DNA from: Nocardioides luteus
Lineage (GTDB): Bacteria > Actinomycetota > Actinomycetes > Propionibacteriales > Nocardioidaceae
Assembly (NCBI RefSeq): GCF_014648595.1
Contig: NZ_BMRK01000006.1
Location: 1 to 64,000 of the forward strand
Reading direction: 5' to 3'
Length of the DNA: 64,000 nt
Under the pieces are notes generated by a model. The model was given only the letters and a program-made list of their open reading frames with translations. It searched no databases and was not told the origin of the DNA. Positions 48,471 to 56,936 of the stretch are shown here, in pieces. Each line of letters begins with the position of its first letter. Position 1 is the stretch's first letter. A program made the position numbers and the translations under genes.

Positions 48471-49658
48471 TTACCCGCTGATGTCGACGAGCTCGCCGGG
48501 CTGAGGGACCCGGGCCACCCGCACGGCCGCCGGGACGGTGGCCAGCAGGAGCACGGCGACGACCGCGAGAGCCAGCCGTACGTCGACCGCTGCCGCCGCT
48601 CCGAGCAGCGGTGTCGCGATCAGGATCGGGCCGGTCTGGGCCAGCTGGGTCAGGCTCGAGAACCGGGCGAGCATCTCCGGTGGGGTGCGGGCGACGTAGG
48701 CCGGGAAGAGGTAGGTGGTGAGCATCGTGGTGCCGACGCCGACAAGGGCGATCGCCACGACGCCCGCCCAGATCTCGGTACGCAGCGCCAGCAGGACCGC
48801 ACCGCCGGCAGCCAACGCCGGCCCGGCGACCGCGACCCGCGCGGGCGGGGCTCCCCACCGGGCGACCACAAGGGTCGTCACCAGTCCGCCGCCCACCCAG
48901 GCGCCCGAGACCAGACCGATCTCGGCGGCGGTCCAGCCACGCTCGCGGCCGGCGAGCGGGAGGGCGAGCATGACCAGCGGGAGCACCGTCATCGCGAGGC
49001 CGCTGACCGCGACCAGTACCGGCACGACGCCGGGCGTCCTCGCCGCCTCCCTCGCCCCGTCGGCCAGGCTGCGCCAGACCGAGCCCTGCGCGGGCTTGGG
49101 GACCGGCTCGTGCGGCGGGCGGACGAGGAGCAGCGCGAGCAGCACGACGGCGAAGGTCGCGGCATCCAGCCCGGCGGTCAACGGCAGACCGCCGTGACCG
49201 ATCAGGAAACCGCCGACCGCAGGGCCGGCCGTGCGAGCGACCTGGTGGGCCGAGCCGACCATCGCCATCCGCCGGTCGAGGTCGTCGCTGCCGAAGAGCC
49301 TCGGGAAGACGCTCTCCGCCGGCCGTCGCAGGGCCTGGATGGTGCCGGAGAGGGCGCCGACCGCGACCAGCATCCACAGTCCGGCACCGTCGATCGCGCC
49401 GACCGCGAACGCCGCCATGACCAGCACCATCGCGGCGTCGCAGGCCGCCATCGTGCGGCGGATCCCGACCCGGTCCGCCAGCACTCCCCCGGCGAGCACC
49501 AGCACGGCGAGCGGGATGCCCTCGATGGTCAGCACCAGGCTGGCCGCGTCGGCACCGAAGCCCGCCGCCGCCCAGCCGACCGCGAAGAAGGTCACCGAGT
49601 CACCGAAGACCGAGGCGGTCGAGGCCGCCAGCCAGCGACGAAAGCCCCCGGCACGCAC
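48471..49658 (-). CDS. Major facilitator superfamily exporter
   Basis: 395 residues with about 12 membrane helices in two halves. The A-motif-like loop is GVLADRVGIRRTM (about residues 58-70), and a cytoplasmic loop (PPHEPVPKPAQ) links the halves. It is probably a drug or metabolite exporter of the MDR type. GTG 49658 starts two bases below the stop codon of the MerR-type gene, so the pair is likely one operon with the regulator first. The substrate is unknown. Confidence 0.88.
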   Translation of the reverse strand: MRAGGFRRWLAASTASVFGDSVTFFAVGWAAAGFGADAASLVLTIEGIPLAVLVLAGGVLADRVGIRRTMAACDAAMVLVMAAFAVGAIDGAGLWMLVAVGALSGTIQALRRPAESVFPRLFGSDDLDRRMAMVGSAHQVARTAGPAVGGFLIGHGGLPLTAGLDAATFAVVLLALLLVRPPHEPVPKPAQGSVWRSLADGAREAARTPGVVPVLVAVSGLAMTVLPLVMLALPLAGRERGWTAAEIGLVSGAWVGGGLVTTLVVARWGAPPARVAVAGPALAAGGAVLLALRTEIWAGVVAIALVGVGTTMLTTYLFPAYVARTPPEMLARFSSLTQLAQTGPILIATPLLGAAAAVDVRLALAVVAVLLLATVPAAVRVARVPQPGELVDISG

Positions 49659-49659
49659 C

Positions 49660-50703
49660 TCAGGCCGCCGGGTCGTGGCGCACCGGCATGACCAGCGCAG
49701 TGAACCCTGGCTGATAGGGCGAGGTCACCACCACCGGCCGCTCCGGCGCGGTCACCGCGAGCTGCACCTCGTCGCCCAAGCACGCGGCCAGGGCGCGGCC
49801 GAAGAGAGCGGTGCCGAGCCTGAGCTGCACCGTCGGGCCGGTCACCACGCCGCGTACGCTGCTCTGCTCGGCGGTGTGCGGTGAGCGCAGCCGGGTCTTC
49901 TCGGCGAGGAAGAGGTCGACCTCGGCATAGCCCGCGGCATCGAGGCCGGAGACGAGATCGGCCTTGGCGAGCACCGCATGGGTCACCGCCGGCTCCAGGC
50001 CGGCGAGCACCAGCCGGTGGGCCGGGTAGGTGATGTCGCGGCCGAGCTCCTGCCCGGCGAGCGTGAGGGTGCCGTCGGCGAGGTGCAGCTCCGCGATGGG
50101 GATCGCGTCGAGCCGGTCGGCCAGCGCGGTGGCGTCCGGGACGGAGAGCACCGCCCGGGCGCCGTCCCCCTCGGTCGTGGCCGGCAGCGTGCGTACCGCC
50201 ATCCAGTAGCGGTTGGTCGCCACCACGTCCACGCCGCCGTCGCCGACGTCGATCAGCACCGAGGCCAGCTCGGAGGCTGGGTCGGACTCGGCGGCATGTC
50301 GCACCTGTCGGATCGACGCGGCCAGCACCGGACCAAGCAGCTCGACCGTCGCCGGCCTCGCGGCGGGGCCCGCGTCGACGGCGGCCAGCACGCCGCGCAC
50401 GGCCTCCTCGGCCCGCGCCGTGCGCGCGCTCTGGTCCTCGAGAAAGGTCGTCAGCGCTGCCCGAGCCTCCGGCACCGCGGAGTCGAGCACGACTCGCATC
50501 GTCTCGATCGGCACCCCCGCCTCCCGCATCCCCACGATCAGCCGCGCGCGGTCGGCCAGCTCAGGGGTGTAGTAGCGATATCCGGTCCCGGCGTCGACCT
50601 CCGCAGGCACCAGCAGCCCGCACTCGTCGTAATGACGCAGCGCGCTCGCCGTCAGCCCCACAGCCCGCGCAAACGCCCCGATCGTCAAGAGTGGCTCATC
50701 CAT
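49660..50703 (-). CDS. MerR regulator fused to a sliding-clamp-like domain
   Basis: 347 residues. Residues 5-75 are a MerR winged helix (IGAFARAVGLTASALRHYDE) and 80-110 a coiled coil. From about 119 the sequence follows domains 2 and 3 of the DNA polymerase III beta clamp: VLAASIRQVRHAAESD, VLIDVGDGGVDVVATNRYWM, SVPDATALADRL, and the C-terminal FTALVMPVR, which resembles the clamp's LMPVR end. It probably controls the downstream MFS exporter. Whether the clamp-like part binds ligand, DNA or clamp partners is unknown. ATG 50703. Confidence 0.82.
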   Translation of the reverse strand: MDEPLLTIGAFARAVGLTASALRHYDECGLLVPAEVDAGTGYRYYTPELADRARLIVGMREAGVPIETMRVVLDSAVPEARAALTTFLEDQSARTARAEEAVRGVLAAVDAGPAARPATVELLGPVLAASIRQVRHAAESDPASELASVLIDVGDGGVDVVATNRYWMAVRTLPATTEGDGARAVLSVPDATALADRLDAIPIAELHLADGTLTLAGQELGRDITYPAHRLVLAGLEPAVTHAVLAKADLVSGLDAAGYAEVDLFLAEKTRLRSPHTAEQSSVRGVVTGPTVQLRLGTALFGRALAACLGDEVQLAVTAPERPVVVTSPYQPGFTALVMPVRHDPAA

Positions 50704-50748
50704 GCCCGAAACCCTCCCCCTTCAAGCGAGCCGAAGGTCAACCCCCGC

Positions 50749-50924
50749 CGAGAAGTCAGATTCTGACCCCGAGACGTCAGAAATCGACGGCGAGTGGTCG
50801 GAAATTGGCATCGAGAGGTCAGTCGCCGACTGACCTCTCGATGTCGAGAACCGACGCCTCGACGTCGATCTCTGACCTCTCGACGTCGATCTCTGACCTC
50901 TCGGCGTCAGATCTTGACGTCTCG
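50749..50924. repeat. Inverted array of 21-bp units
   Basis: Three 21-bp units in one direction (50749, 50770, 50791; consensus CGAGANGTCAGAAATCGAC) lead into a 29-bp palindrome (50812-50840; 13-bp perfect arms). Four units in the opposite direction follow (50841, 50862, 50883, 50904), the middle two identical. The last unit lies over the final codons and stop of the rRNA methyltransferase gene. The whole 176 bp could fold as one long hairpin. Confidence 0.92.
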
Positions 50925-51692
50925 GTGGTGGGCTTTGGCGCTGGCGTAGAGGCAGAGGGCGGCGGCGGTGGAGAGGTTCAGGGACTCGGCGCGGCCGAAG
51001 ATGGGGATGCTGACGATCTCGTCGGCGGCCGCGGAGAGCTCTGGGGGCAGGCCCCAGGCCTCGTTGCCCATCAGCCAGGCGGTGGGCCCGGCGAGGAGGG
51101 CGTCGGCGGTGAAGAGGTCGGCGGTGCCGTGCATGTCGGCGGCCAGGACCTTCAGGCCGGCCGACTTGGCGGCCTTGATCGCCACCAGCGGGTCGCGCTC
51201 GAGGGCGATCGGCAGGTGGAAGGCGGAGCCGACCGAGGCGCGGACGGTCTTGGGGTTGTAGAGGTCGACGGAGTCGCCGGCGAGGACCACCCCGGAGGCT
51301 CCGGCGGCGTCCGCGCAGCGGATGACGGTGCCGGCGTTGCCGGGGTCGCGTACGTCGGCGCAGATCACCACGAGCGGACCAACGATGTCGTCCAGCGACA
51401 CGTCCAGGAACCGGCACAGTGCCACCACCCCAGCGGGAGTGACCGAGTCGGACAGGCCCGCCATGGCGCGGTCGTCGACCAGGGTGACGGGCTGGTCGGC
51501 CAGCAGCGAGGCGTACGTCTCGGCACCCGTGAGGGTCGCGAAGATCTCCTGCACGCAGCCGGCGACGCCGAGGGCGCCTTCGACCGCCTTCGGCCCGTCG
51601 GCAAGGAAGAGCCGCCGCTCGGCACGGGCCGAGCGGCGGCTCAACTTGCGAGCCTCCTTGACGCGGCTGTTGGCCGCGGAGAGAGGCGTCAT
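50907..51692 (-). CDS. TrmH/SpoU-family rRNA 2'-O-methyltransferase
   Basis: 261 residues, SPOUT fold with an N-terminal L30e-like substrate-binding domain. The three SpoU motifs are DVRDPGNAGTVIRCADAAGA, LMGNEAWGLP and IPIFGRAESLNLSTAAALCL. It is likely to methylate rRNA ribose; the position is unknown. The homologue in Mycobacterium lies at the same place (between pheST and rplT). ATG 51692 follows the rplT stop by five bases. Its last codons (DVKI) and stop lie inside the last unit of the repeat array. Confidence 0.92.
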   Translation of the reverse strand: MTPLSAANSRVKEARKLSRRSARAERRLFLADGPKAVEGALGVAGCVQEIFATLTGAETYASLLADQPVTLVDDRAMAGLSDSVTPAGVVALCRFLDVSLDDIVGPLVVICADVRDPGNAGTVIRCADAAGASGVVLAGDSVDLYNPKTVRASVGSAFHLPIALERDPLVAIKAAKSAGLKVLAADMHGTADLFTADALLAGPTAWLMGNEAWGLPPELSAAADEIVSIPIFGRAESLNLSTAAALCLYASAKAHHRDVKI

Positions 51693-51697
51693 ATGAC

Positions 51698-52081
51698 TCA
51701 GGCGTTCGCCGGGGCGTTGACGTCCTCCGGCAGAGCGGCCTTGGCCTGCGCGACGAGCGCGTTGAACGCAGCCACGTCATTGACGGCGAGCTCGGCGAGG
51801 ATCTTGCGGTCGACCTCGATGCCGGCCAGGTTGAGACCCTGGATGAAGCGGTTGTAGGTCATGCCCTCGGCGCGCGCGGCCGCGTTGATCCGCTGGATCC
51901 AGAGGCGACGGAAGTTGCCCTTGTTCTTGCGGCGGTCGTTGTAGGAGTAGACCAGCGAGTGGGTGACCTGCTCCTTCGCCTTGCGGTAGAGGCGCGAGCG
52001 CTGGCCCCGGTAACCGGAAGCCCGCTCGAGGGTGGTGCGACGCTTCTTCGCAGCGTTCACTGCGCGCTTGACGCGTGCCAT
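51698..52081 (-). CDS. rplT: Ribosomal protein bL20
   Basis: 127 residues. [20 protein letters not shown] and the conserved [17 protein letters not shown] and [12 protein letters not shown] mark bL20, an early 23S assembly protein. ATG 52081, third gene of infC-rpmI-rplT. A short alanine-rich tail ([10 protein letters not shown]) extends the C-terminus. Confidence 0.97.
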   Translation of the reverse strand: MARVKRAVNAAKKRRTTLERASGYRGQRSRLYRKAKEQVTHSLVYSYNDRRKNKGNFRRLWIQRINAAARAEGMTYNRFIQGLNLAGIEVDRKILAELAVNDVAAFNALVAQAKAALPEDVNAPANA

Positions 52082-52128
52082 TTCAGTGCTCCTTGAATGC
52101 TATGGGGAAAGTTCGGGGTGACCAGTGC

Positions 52129-52341
52129 TCAGCGACCGAGCAGCTTCTTCGCGCGCTTGACGTCGGCGGGGGCGAGCTCCACCAGACCGGCGTTGCGGCG
52201 GTGCTTCTTGCGCGAGCCGGTGGTCGGGGCGGAGGCGAACGCAGCGCCGGACTTCCGGCCGGCCTGCAGGCGCTGGATCTTCCCGGAACCGGTCACCTTG
52301 AAGCGCTTCTTGGAACCGGAGTGGGTCTTGTTCTTCGGCAT
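52129..52341 (-). CDS. rpmI: Ribosomal protein bL35
   Basis: 70 residues. MPKNKTHSGSKKRFKVTGSG and the basic SRKKHRRNAGL are typical of bL35. ATG 52341 has a Shine-Dalgarno-like AGAGAGAAGAA upstream. It lies between infC and rplT in the standard operon order. Confidence 0.97.
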   Translation of the reverse strand: MPKNKTHSGSKKRFKVTGSGKIQRLQAGRKSGAAFASAPTTGSRKKHRRNAGLVELAPADVKRAKKLLGR

Positions 52342-52415
52342 GTTCTTCTCTCTCTCGTCGTCCGGCCGGTCACGGGGCGCCGCGGCGGCGGAAGTCTGTT
52401 GTCAGGCCCGGAGGC

Positions 52416-53099
52416 TCAGACGTCGATGTCGGGGTCGAGGTTCTCCGAGCGGCGCTTGACCTTGGGGGTCGAAGCCGGACGGGCGGCGTTGGCGGCGGTG
52501 CGCTCGGCCTTCTCGGCGGCCTCGTCGGCAGCACGCTCGGCGGCCTTCTCCTCCTTGGCCGTCTTCGCCTCGATCTTGGCGTCGGCCTTCTTCTTGTGAG
52601 GGCCGAGGACCATGGTCATGTTGCGGCCGTCCTGCTTGGGCGCGGACTCGACGAAGCCCAGCTCCTGGACGTCGTCGGCCAGCTGCTGGAGCAGGCGGAA
52701 GCCGAGCTCGGGACGGTGCTGCTCACGACCGCGGAACATGATCGTGATCTTGACCTTGTCCCCGGCGTTGAGGAACCGCACGACGTGACCCTTCTTGGTC
52801 TCGTAGTCGTGCTTGTCGATCTTCGGACGAAGCTTCATCTCCTTGATGATCACGTTCGTCTGGTTTCGACGGGCTTCACGGGCCTTCTGGGCGTTCTCGT
52901 ACTTGAACTTCCCGTAGTCCATGAGCTTGCAGACCGGCGGCTTGCCCTGCGGGGCGATCTCGACGAGGTCGAGGTCGGCCTCCTGGGCCAGGCGCAGCGC
53001 GTCAGGGGTCGGCACGATGCCGACCGTCTCTCCGTTGGGACCAACGAGGCGGACCTCGGGAACCCGGATCCGGTCGTTGATACGAAGCTCAGTGCTGAT
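52416..53099 (-). CDS. infC: Translation initiation factor IF-3 with ATC start
   Basis: 227 residues. The conserved N-terminus [20 protein letters not shown] begins directly at ATC 53099, preceded by GGAGG with proper spacing; no ATG or GTG lies in frame until GTG 53015, which would delete the N-domain's first 28 residues. A non-AUG start is a hallmark of infC and lets IF3 reduce its own synthesis. The N- and C-domains ([34 protein letters not shown]) are followed by an alanine/lysine/glutamate-rich tail of about 55 residues. It is expressed from a long leader with an attenuator. Confidence 0.93.
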   Translation of the reverse strand: MSTELRINDRIRVPEVRLVGPNGETVGIVPTPDALRLAQEADLDLVEIAPQGKPPVCKLMDYGKFKYENAQKAREARRNQTNVIIKEMKLRPKIDKHDYETKKGHVVRFLNAGDKVKITIMFRGREQHRPELGFRLLQQLADDVQELGFVESAPKQDGRNMTMVLGPHKKKADAKIEAKTAKEEKAAERAADEAAEKAERTAANAARPASTPKVKRRSENLDPDIDV

Positions 53100-53429
53100 G
53101 TGTCCTCCAGTGGTAGGTGGCTGCGGAGGCGCTGGATCTTGCCCTCCGGGCCGCGTGCACGAGCGGTCCGGAAACCAAAAAAGGCTTCCGCTGGATAGTC
53201 ACAAGCGGAAGCCAGTCAGACGCTCGCCCGTGCATGGGCTCGCACCACCGAATCCATTGCACAGGCAAGTCTTCGGGACCGGACCCGACGACCTGTGTTG
53301 CTGGGCGGTCGATGCGGGTGGGAGAACGCTTTCGTGATCTCCGCTTGTCGGATCAGACCGACGCGTACGTCGGCTGATCGGTCAACACGGAACACTACTG
53401 CAACATTCCGCGCTGTCCCAATCGTGGAC
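53100..53429 (-). promoter_or_regulatory. infC operon leader with alternative hairpins
   Basis: No gene is seen in these 330 bases. On the minus strand a -10-like TAGTGT lies at 53397-53392, followed by an inverted repeat (53351-53379: GATCAG-A-CCGACG / CGTCGGCTGATC), then a terminator (53177-53213). Transcript ACAAGCGG (53348-53341) is complementary to CCGCTTGT (53208-53201) in the terminator's 5' arm, so an antiterminator could form. This fits control by transcription attenuation, as known for infC-rpmI-rplT leaders in other bacteria; the effector is unknown. Confidence 0.6.
53177..53213 (-). terminator. Intrinsic terminator in the infC leader
   Basis: On the minus strand GGCTTCCGC pairs with GCGGAAGCC (53205-53213 with 53183-53191, 13-base loop), and six T residues (53182-53177) follow at once. 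It is 78 bases upstream of the infC start codon and well away from the preceding gene, so it fits an attenuator better than a simple gene-end terminator. Confidence 0.85.
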
Positions 53430-53951
53430 TCAGGGCTTGACCCAGGCGGTACGCGGCCCCACGGTCGCCAGCTGCCAGCCCTCGGCCACCTTGTGGAGGT
53501 CGTCGCCCTCGATCGCGAACGGCACCGGACCGGCGAGGTCGAAGACGAGGGCGTCGGCGCCGTCGTGGACCGCGGCCTGAGCGGCGTCGCGCAGCGAGAC
53601 CGGCACCGGGCGGGCGTCGGCCTGCCAGGCCTGCAGCGGCGCGGTGCCGGTGAACCCGAGCAGCGCCTGGCGGCCGTCGGCACCGGTGAGCAGGACGGTG
53701 GCCATGTCGGAGGTCTTGTCGTGGGCCAGACCGGCCTCGTCGACCTCGACCTCGCCGAGCACGGCGACGACCGGGACCAGCACCCGTGTGGCCGACAGCG
53801 TGGTGAGCACGTCGGCGTGGGTCGCCTGGCCCGCTGCGTACGACCTCATCACGGTCGCGACCTCCGCACTGGTCTCGCCGGTGTCTCCGGGGAATGCCGT
53901 GCCGAGGAGTCGCTTGTCGTTCACTCCTCCATTGAACCTCAGGGCAGACAT
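53430..53951 (-). CDS. SseB-family protein
   Basis: 173 residues. It has the SseB N-terminal domain pattern TRVLVPVVAVLGEVE, DMATVLLTGADGRQALLGFT and DALVFDLAGPVPFAIEGDDL. The function in bacteria is poorly defined; homologues lie near infC in many actinobacteria. ATG 53951 was chosen; GTG 53924 (GTGAACGACAAG) is an alternative with GGAGGA very close. The gene is divergent from the small membrane protein at 54001. Confidence 0.8.
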   Translation of the reverse strand: MSALRFNGGVNDKRLLGTAFPGDTGETSAEVATVMRSYAAGQATHADVLTTLSATRVLVPVVAVLGEVEVDEAGLAHDKTSDMATVLLTGADGRQALLGFTGTAPLQAWQADARPVPVSLRDAAQAAVHDGADALVFDLAGPVPFAIEGDDLHKVAEGWQLATVGPRTAWVKP

Positions 53952-54000
53952 CGGGGACAGTCCGGGTGTCAGACGACCGTGACGGTGGAAGACTGGGGGC

Positions 54001-54492
54001 ATGGACCAAGGCGCCTACCTCGCACTAGCAGCCGCCCTCACCGTTCTGGGGGCGATCTGGACCTGGGTCGCGTTCCGAAGGCGCGGCCTCGGATCCGGCG
54101 TGCGGGCGCTCGGCTGGACACTGCTCGCCCCGGCCGCCTACCTGACCGGCATCCTGCGCGCGGGCAGCCGCATCGTGGACGCGCTCGCCGACTGGGCCGC
54201 GCGGCTGGTCTTCAGCCCGATGGTCTGGGCCGGCTTCGGCCTCGCCGCGCTGGCGATCGTGCTGATCTTCCTCTCCCGTGTCCTGCCCAGGAAGGAGCGG
54301 CCCACCCGGGCCGCGCGCAGGGAGGCTCGCCGAGAGCCCGGTTCAGCCACCGGTCCCGGCGCTGGTCCCGGCGCTGGCCCCGCCGCCGTCGGCGCCCCGG
54401 CGCAGAAGACCTCGCAGGGTCCGGTGATCGACGACGATGACGAGGACATGGCCGACGTGAACGACATCCTGAAGAAGTACGGCATCTCCTGA
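54001..54492 (+). CDS. Small membrane protein with acidic C-terminus
   Basis: 163 residues. Membrane segments are AYLALAAALTVLGAIWTWVA (5-24), possibly about 36-52, and FGLAALAIVLIFLSRVL (79-95). A GPGAG-rich linker and an acidic tail ending DDDDEDMADVNDILKKYGIS follow. The tail is the type found in conserved actinobacterial membrane proteins of unknown function. ATG 54001. It is followed after one base by the kinase-like gene. Confidence 0.75.
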   Translation: MDQGAYLALAAALTVLGAIWTWVAFRRRGLGSGVRALGWTLLAPAAYLTGILRAGSRIVDALADWAARLVFSPMVWAGFGLAALAIVLIFLSRVLPRKERPTRAARREARREPGSATGPGAGPGAGPAAVGAPAQKTSQGPVIDDDDEDMADVNDILKKYGIS

Positions 54493-54493
54493 C

Positions 54494-55042
54494 TTGAGCG
54501 CTCCAGCCGATCAGCCCGCCGCCGACCTGCTGATGATCGCGATGAGCCGCCCGGCCACCCTCGGCCCGGGCCGGCTGATCTGCATCGACGGACCGGCCGG
54601 CTCCGGAAAGACCACCCTGGCCACCACCCTGGCCGAGATGACCCAGGCGCCGGTGGTCCACATGGACGACCTCTACGCAGGCTGGGACGGCCTCGAGGCC
54701 GGCATCGCCCAGTTCCACACGATCCTGCCCCCGCTCGCCAGCGGCGCGGCCGGCTCCTACCGGCGCTACGACTGGCACCGCGGCGACTACGCCGAGGAGG
54801 TCCTGGTCCCGCCCGCTCCCCTGCTGGTCATCGAGGGCGTCGGCAGCGGCGCTGCCGCGTACGACGACCTCCGCACCGCGCTGGCCTGGGTCGACGCTCC
54901 CGCGGACCAGCGCAAGGAGCGTGGCCTCGGCCGCGACGGCGACACCTTCGCGCCCCACTGGGACGCATGGGCCGCCGCCGAGGCCGAGCACTTCGCGACG
55001 AACGGTACGCAGGCGCGCGCCGACATCGTGGTGATGACCTAG
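54494..55042 (+). CDS. P-loop uridine-kinase-like protein
   Basis: 182 residues. Walker A GPAGSGKTT (about 33-41) and the following VVHMDDLYAGWDGLE fit the uridine kinase/phosphoribulokinase-like NTPase family; ERGLGRDG could be the lid. The substrate is unknown. Start TTG 54494 gives the longest product; ATG 54533 keeps the whole P-loop domain and is equally possible. It is in one unit with the membrane protein. Confidence 0.75.
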   Translation: MSAPADQPAADLLMIAMSRPATLGPGRLICIDGPAGSGKTTLATTLAEMTQAPVVHMDDLYAGWDGLEAGIAQFHTILPPLASGAAGSYRRYDWHRGDYAEEVLVPPAPLLVIEGVGSGAAAYDDLRTALAWVDAPADQRKERGLGRDGDTFAPHWDAWAAAEAEHFATNGTQARADIVVMT

Positions 55043-55064
55043 CCGCGCGGCTCGACCAGCGGAG

Positions 55065-56012
55065 TCAGGAGATCAGCTCGTCCAGCCTGCTGTAGGCGCG
55101 GGCATCGCCGGCGAGGACCTCCGAGCGGCGCCCGTCGACCGAGACCGGTACGTCACCGGCGACCGTGACCCGGCGCATCTCGCGCGGGTGGTGGTCGAAG
55201 TCGGCGACCGCGTAGTGCTGGGTGGCACGGTTGTCCCACATCGCCACGTCGCCGGGCCGCCAGGCCCAGCGCGAGGTGTTCTCCAGCTTGGTGATCCGGT
55301 CCTGGAACATGTTGAACAGGTGGATCGACTCGGTGGAGGTCAGGCCTTCGAACTCCTTCACGAACGAGCCGAGCACCAGCGACCGCTCCCCCGTCTCCGG
55401 GTGGACGCGGACGACCGGGTGGCGGGTCTCGAAGTGGACCGAGGCGAAGTCGTCACGGGAGTAGTTGGCGTCCGGCTGGTCGTGCTCCTCGTCGCGCTGG
55501 GCGTAGTCGTAGGAGTTGGTGTGCACCGCCCACAGCTCGTCGGCCAGCGCCTTCAGCGGCGCGGGCAGGCGGTCGTAGGCGGCCGCGGTGTTGGCCCAGA
55601 TGGTGGTGCCGCCGTAAGGCGGCAGGGTGACCGCGCGCAGCACCGAGATCGCCGGGACCCGGTCGACGAAGGTGACGTCGGTGTGCCAGGCGTTGGCCGC
55701 CATGCCGGCGTTGGCGGTGACCCGCAGCACCCGTCCCGAGCCGGTGTTGACCGTCGGGTGGGCGGTCGTCAGCTCGCCGAACCGGGCCGCGAAGGCGCTC
55801 TGCTCTTCGTCGGTGAGCCCGTCCTGGCCCCGGAAGAAGAGCACCTTGTGGCGCAGCAGGGCGTTGCGTACGTCCTGGATCTGGGTGTCGTCGGCATCGG
55901 CCAGGCGCAGGCCCTCGATGACGGCGCCGATCCGGGCGCCGGCGCGGCGGACCCGCAAACCCGACGGCGTCTCGACGACGTCGGCGGGGCGGTGCAGCTC
56001 GGTGATGGTCAC
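55065..56012 (-). CDS. TauD-family dioxygenase, alkylsulfatase (Rv3406)-like
   Basis: 315 residues. HxD of the iron site is in [10 protein letters not shown], the distal histidine in [11 protein letters not shown], and the 2-oxoglutarate arginine in [32 protein letters not shown] and the [13 protein letters not shown] end follow Mycobacterium Rv3406, a type II alkylsulfatase, more closely than E. coli TauD. It should oxidise a sulfate ester or sulfonate with release of sulfate or sulfite. GTG 56012 has GAGGAG upstream. It is last in the importer operon, 15 bases after the permease. Confidence 0.85.
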   Translation of the reverse strand: MTITELHRPADVVETPSGLRVRRAGARIGAVIEGLRLADADDTQIQDVRNALLRHKVLFFRGQDGLTDEEQSAFAARFGELTTAHPTVNTGSGRVLRVTANAGMAANAWHTDVTFVDRVPAISVLRAVTLPPYGGTTIWANTAAAYDRLPAPLKALADELWAVHTNSYDYAQRDEEHDQPDANYSRDDFASVHFETRHPVVRVHPETGERSLVLGSFVKEFEGLTSTESIHLFNMFQDRITKLENTSRWAWRPGDVAMWDNRATQHYAVADFDHHPREMRRVTVAGDVPVSVDGRRSEVLAGDARAYSRLDELIS

Positions 56013-56027
56013 GGTTGGTTCTCCTCC

Positions 56028-56936
56028 TCAGGCGGCGGTGAGCTCGGGCTCGGGGGCGTTGTCGTCGGCACCGTCGCGGCGGCCGAACCTCGGCCACCAG
56101 GACGGCACCAGGCCACGCTGGCCGCCGAGGGCGGCCGAGACGCGGTCGAGGTAGATCGCGATGACGACGACGGCGAGACCGCCCTCGATCGACGCACCGA
56201 TCTGCAGGCCCTGGACGGCGTTGACGACGACTCCACCGAGGCCGGAGCCGCCGACCAGACCGGCCACGACGACCATCGACAGAGCCAGCATGATCACCTG
56301 GTTGACGCCGGTCATGATCGAGTCCTTGGCCAGCGGGAGCTGCACCTCGCGCAGGATCTCCCAGCGGCCGGCGCCGAAGGCGGTGGCCGCCTCGACGGTC
56401 TCGGCGTCGACCTGGTTGATGCCGAGCTGGGTGAGGCGTACCGCCGGCGGCAGCGCGAAGACGATCGTGGCGACCAGGCCCGGCGCGTCGCCGACACCGA
56501 AGAAGAGGATCGTCGGCAGCAGGTAGACGAAGACCGGCAGGGTCTGCATCAGGTCGAGCACGGGCCGCAGGGCCGCCCGCAGCGGTGGCGAGAACGCCGA
56601 CCAGATGCCCAGCGGGATGCCGATCACCAGCGCGACGAAGGTCGCGACCAGCACCGAGGTGGTGGTCTGCATGGTCTCGTACCAGAGATCCATCGACTCG
56701 ATCAGAAGCAGCCCGAGGGTCAGCACCACGGTCAGCACGAGCTTGCGGGTGACCAGCAGCGCAATCACGGCGAGCACGATGATCATCGCGAGGGGCGGCA
56801 GCCCACCGAGCACGTTGTAGACCATCCGGAGGAGGAAGTTGAGGCCCTCCTTGATGCCGTCGAAGAACGGTCCGAGGTTGTCGGTGAGGAAGTTGATGAC
56901 GTCCTCACCGATGTCACCGATGTGAAGGTCAGGCAT
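56028..56936 (-). CDS. Glycine betaine/proline-type ABC permease
   Basis: 302 residues with about six membrane helices. The N-terminus (IGDIGEDVINFLTDNLGPFF) and the permease EAA-like loop (VEAATAFGAGRWEILREVQLP) match the ProW/OpuAB family of quaternary ammonium importers. ATG 56936 overlaps the ATPase gene by 8 bases. It forms the channel for the binding protein encoded upstream. Confidence 0.92.
   Translation of the reverse strand: MPDLHIGDIGEDVINFLTDNLGPFFDGIKEGLNFLLRMVYNVLGGLPPLAMIIVLAVIALLVTRKLVLTVVLTLGLLLIESMDLWYETMQTTTSVLVATFVALVIGIPLGIWSAFSPPLRAALRPVLDLMQTLPVFVYLLPTILFFGVGDAPGLVATIVFALPPAVRLTQLGINQVDAETVEAATAFGAGRWEILREVQLPLAKDSIMTGVNQVIMLALSMVVVAGLVGGSGLGGVVVNAVQGLQIGASIEGGLAVVVIAIYLDRVSAALGGQRGLVPSWWPRFGRRDGADDNAPEPELTAA

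Noticed and set aside
50749-50924. CRISPR array
   Set aside because: Units abut without spacers and reverse direction in the middle.
53013-53015. GTG 53015 as infC start
   Set aside because: It would delete the conserved IF3 N-terminus, which is encoded in frame back to ATC 53099.
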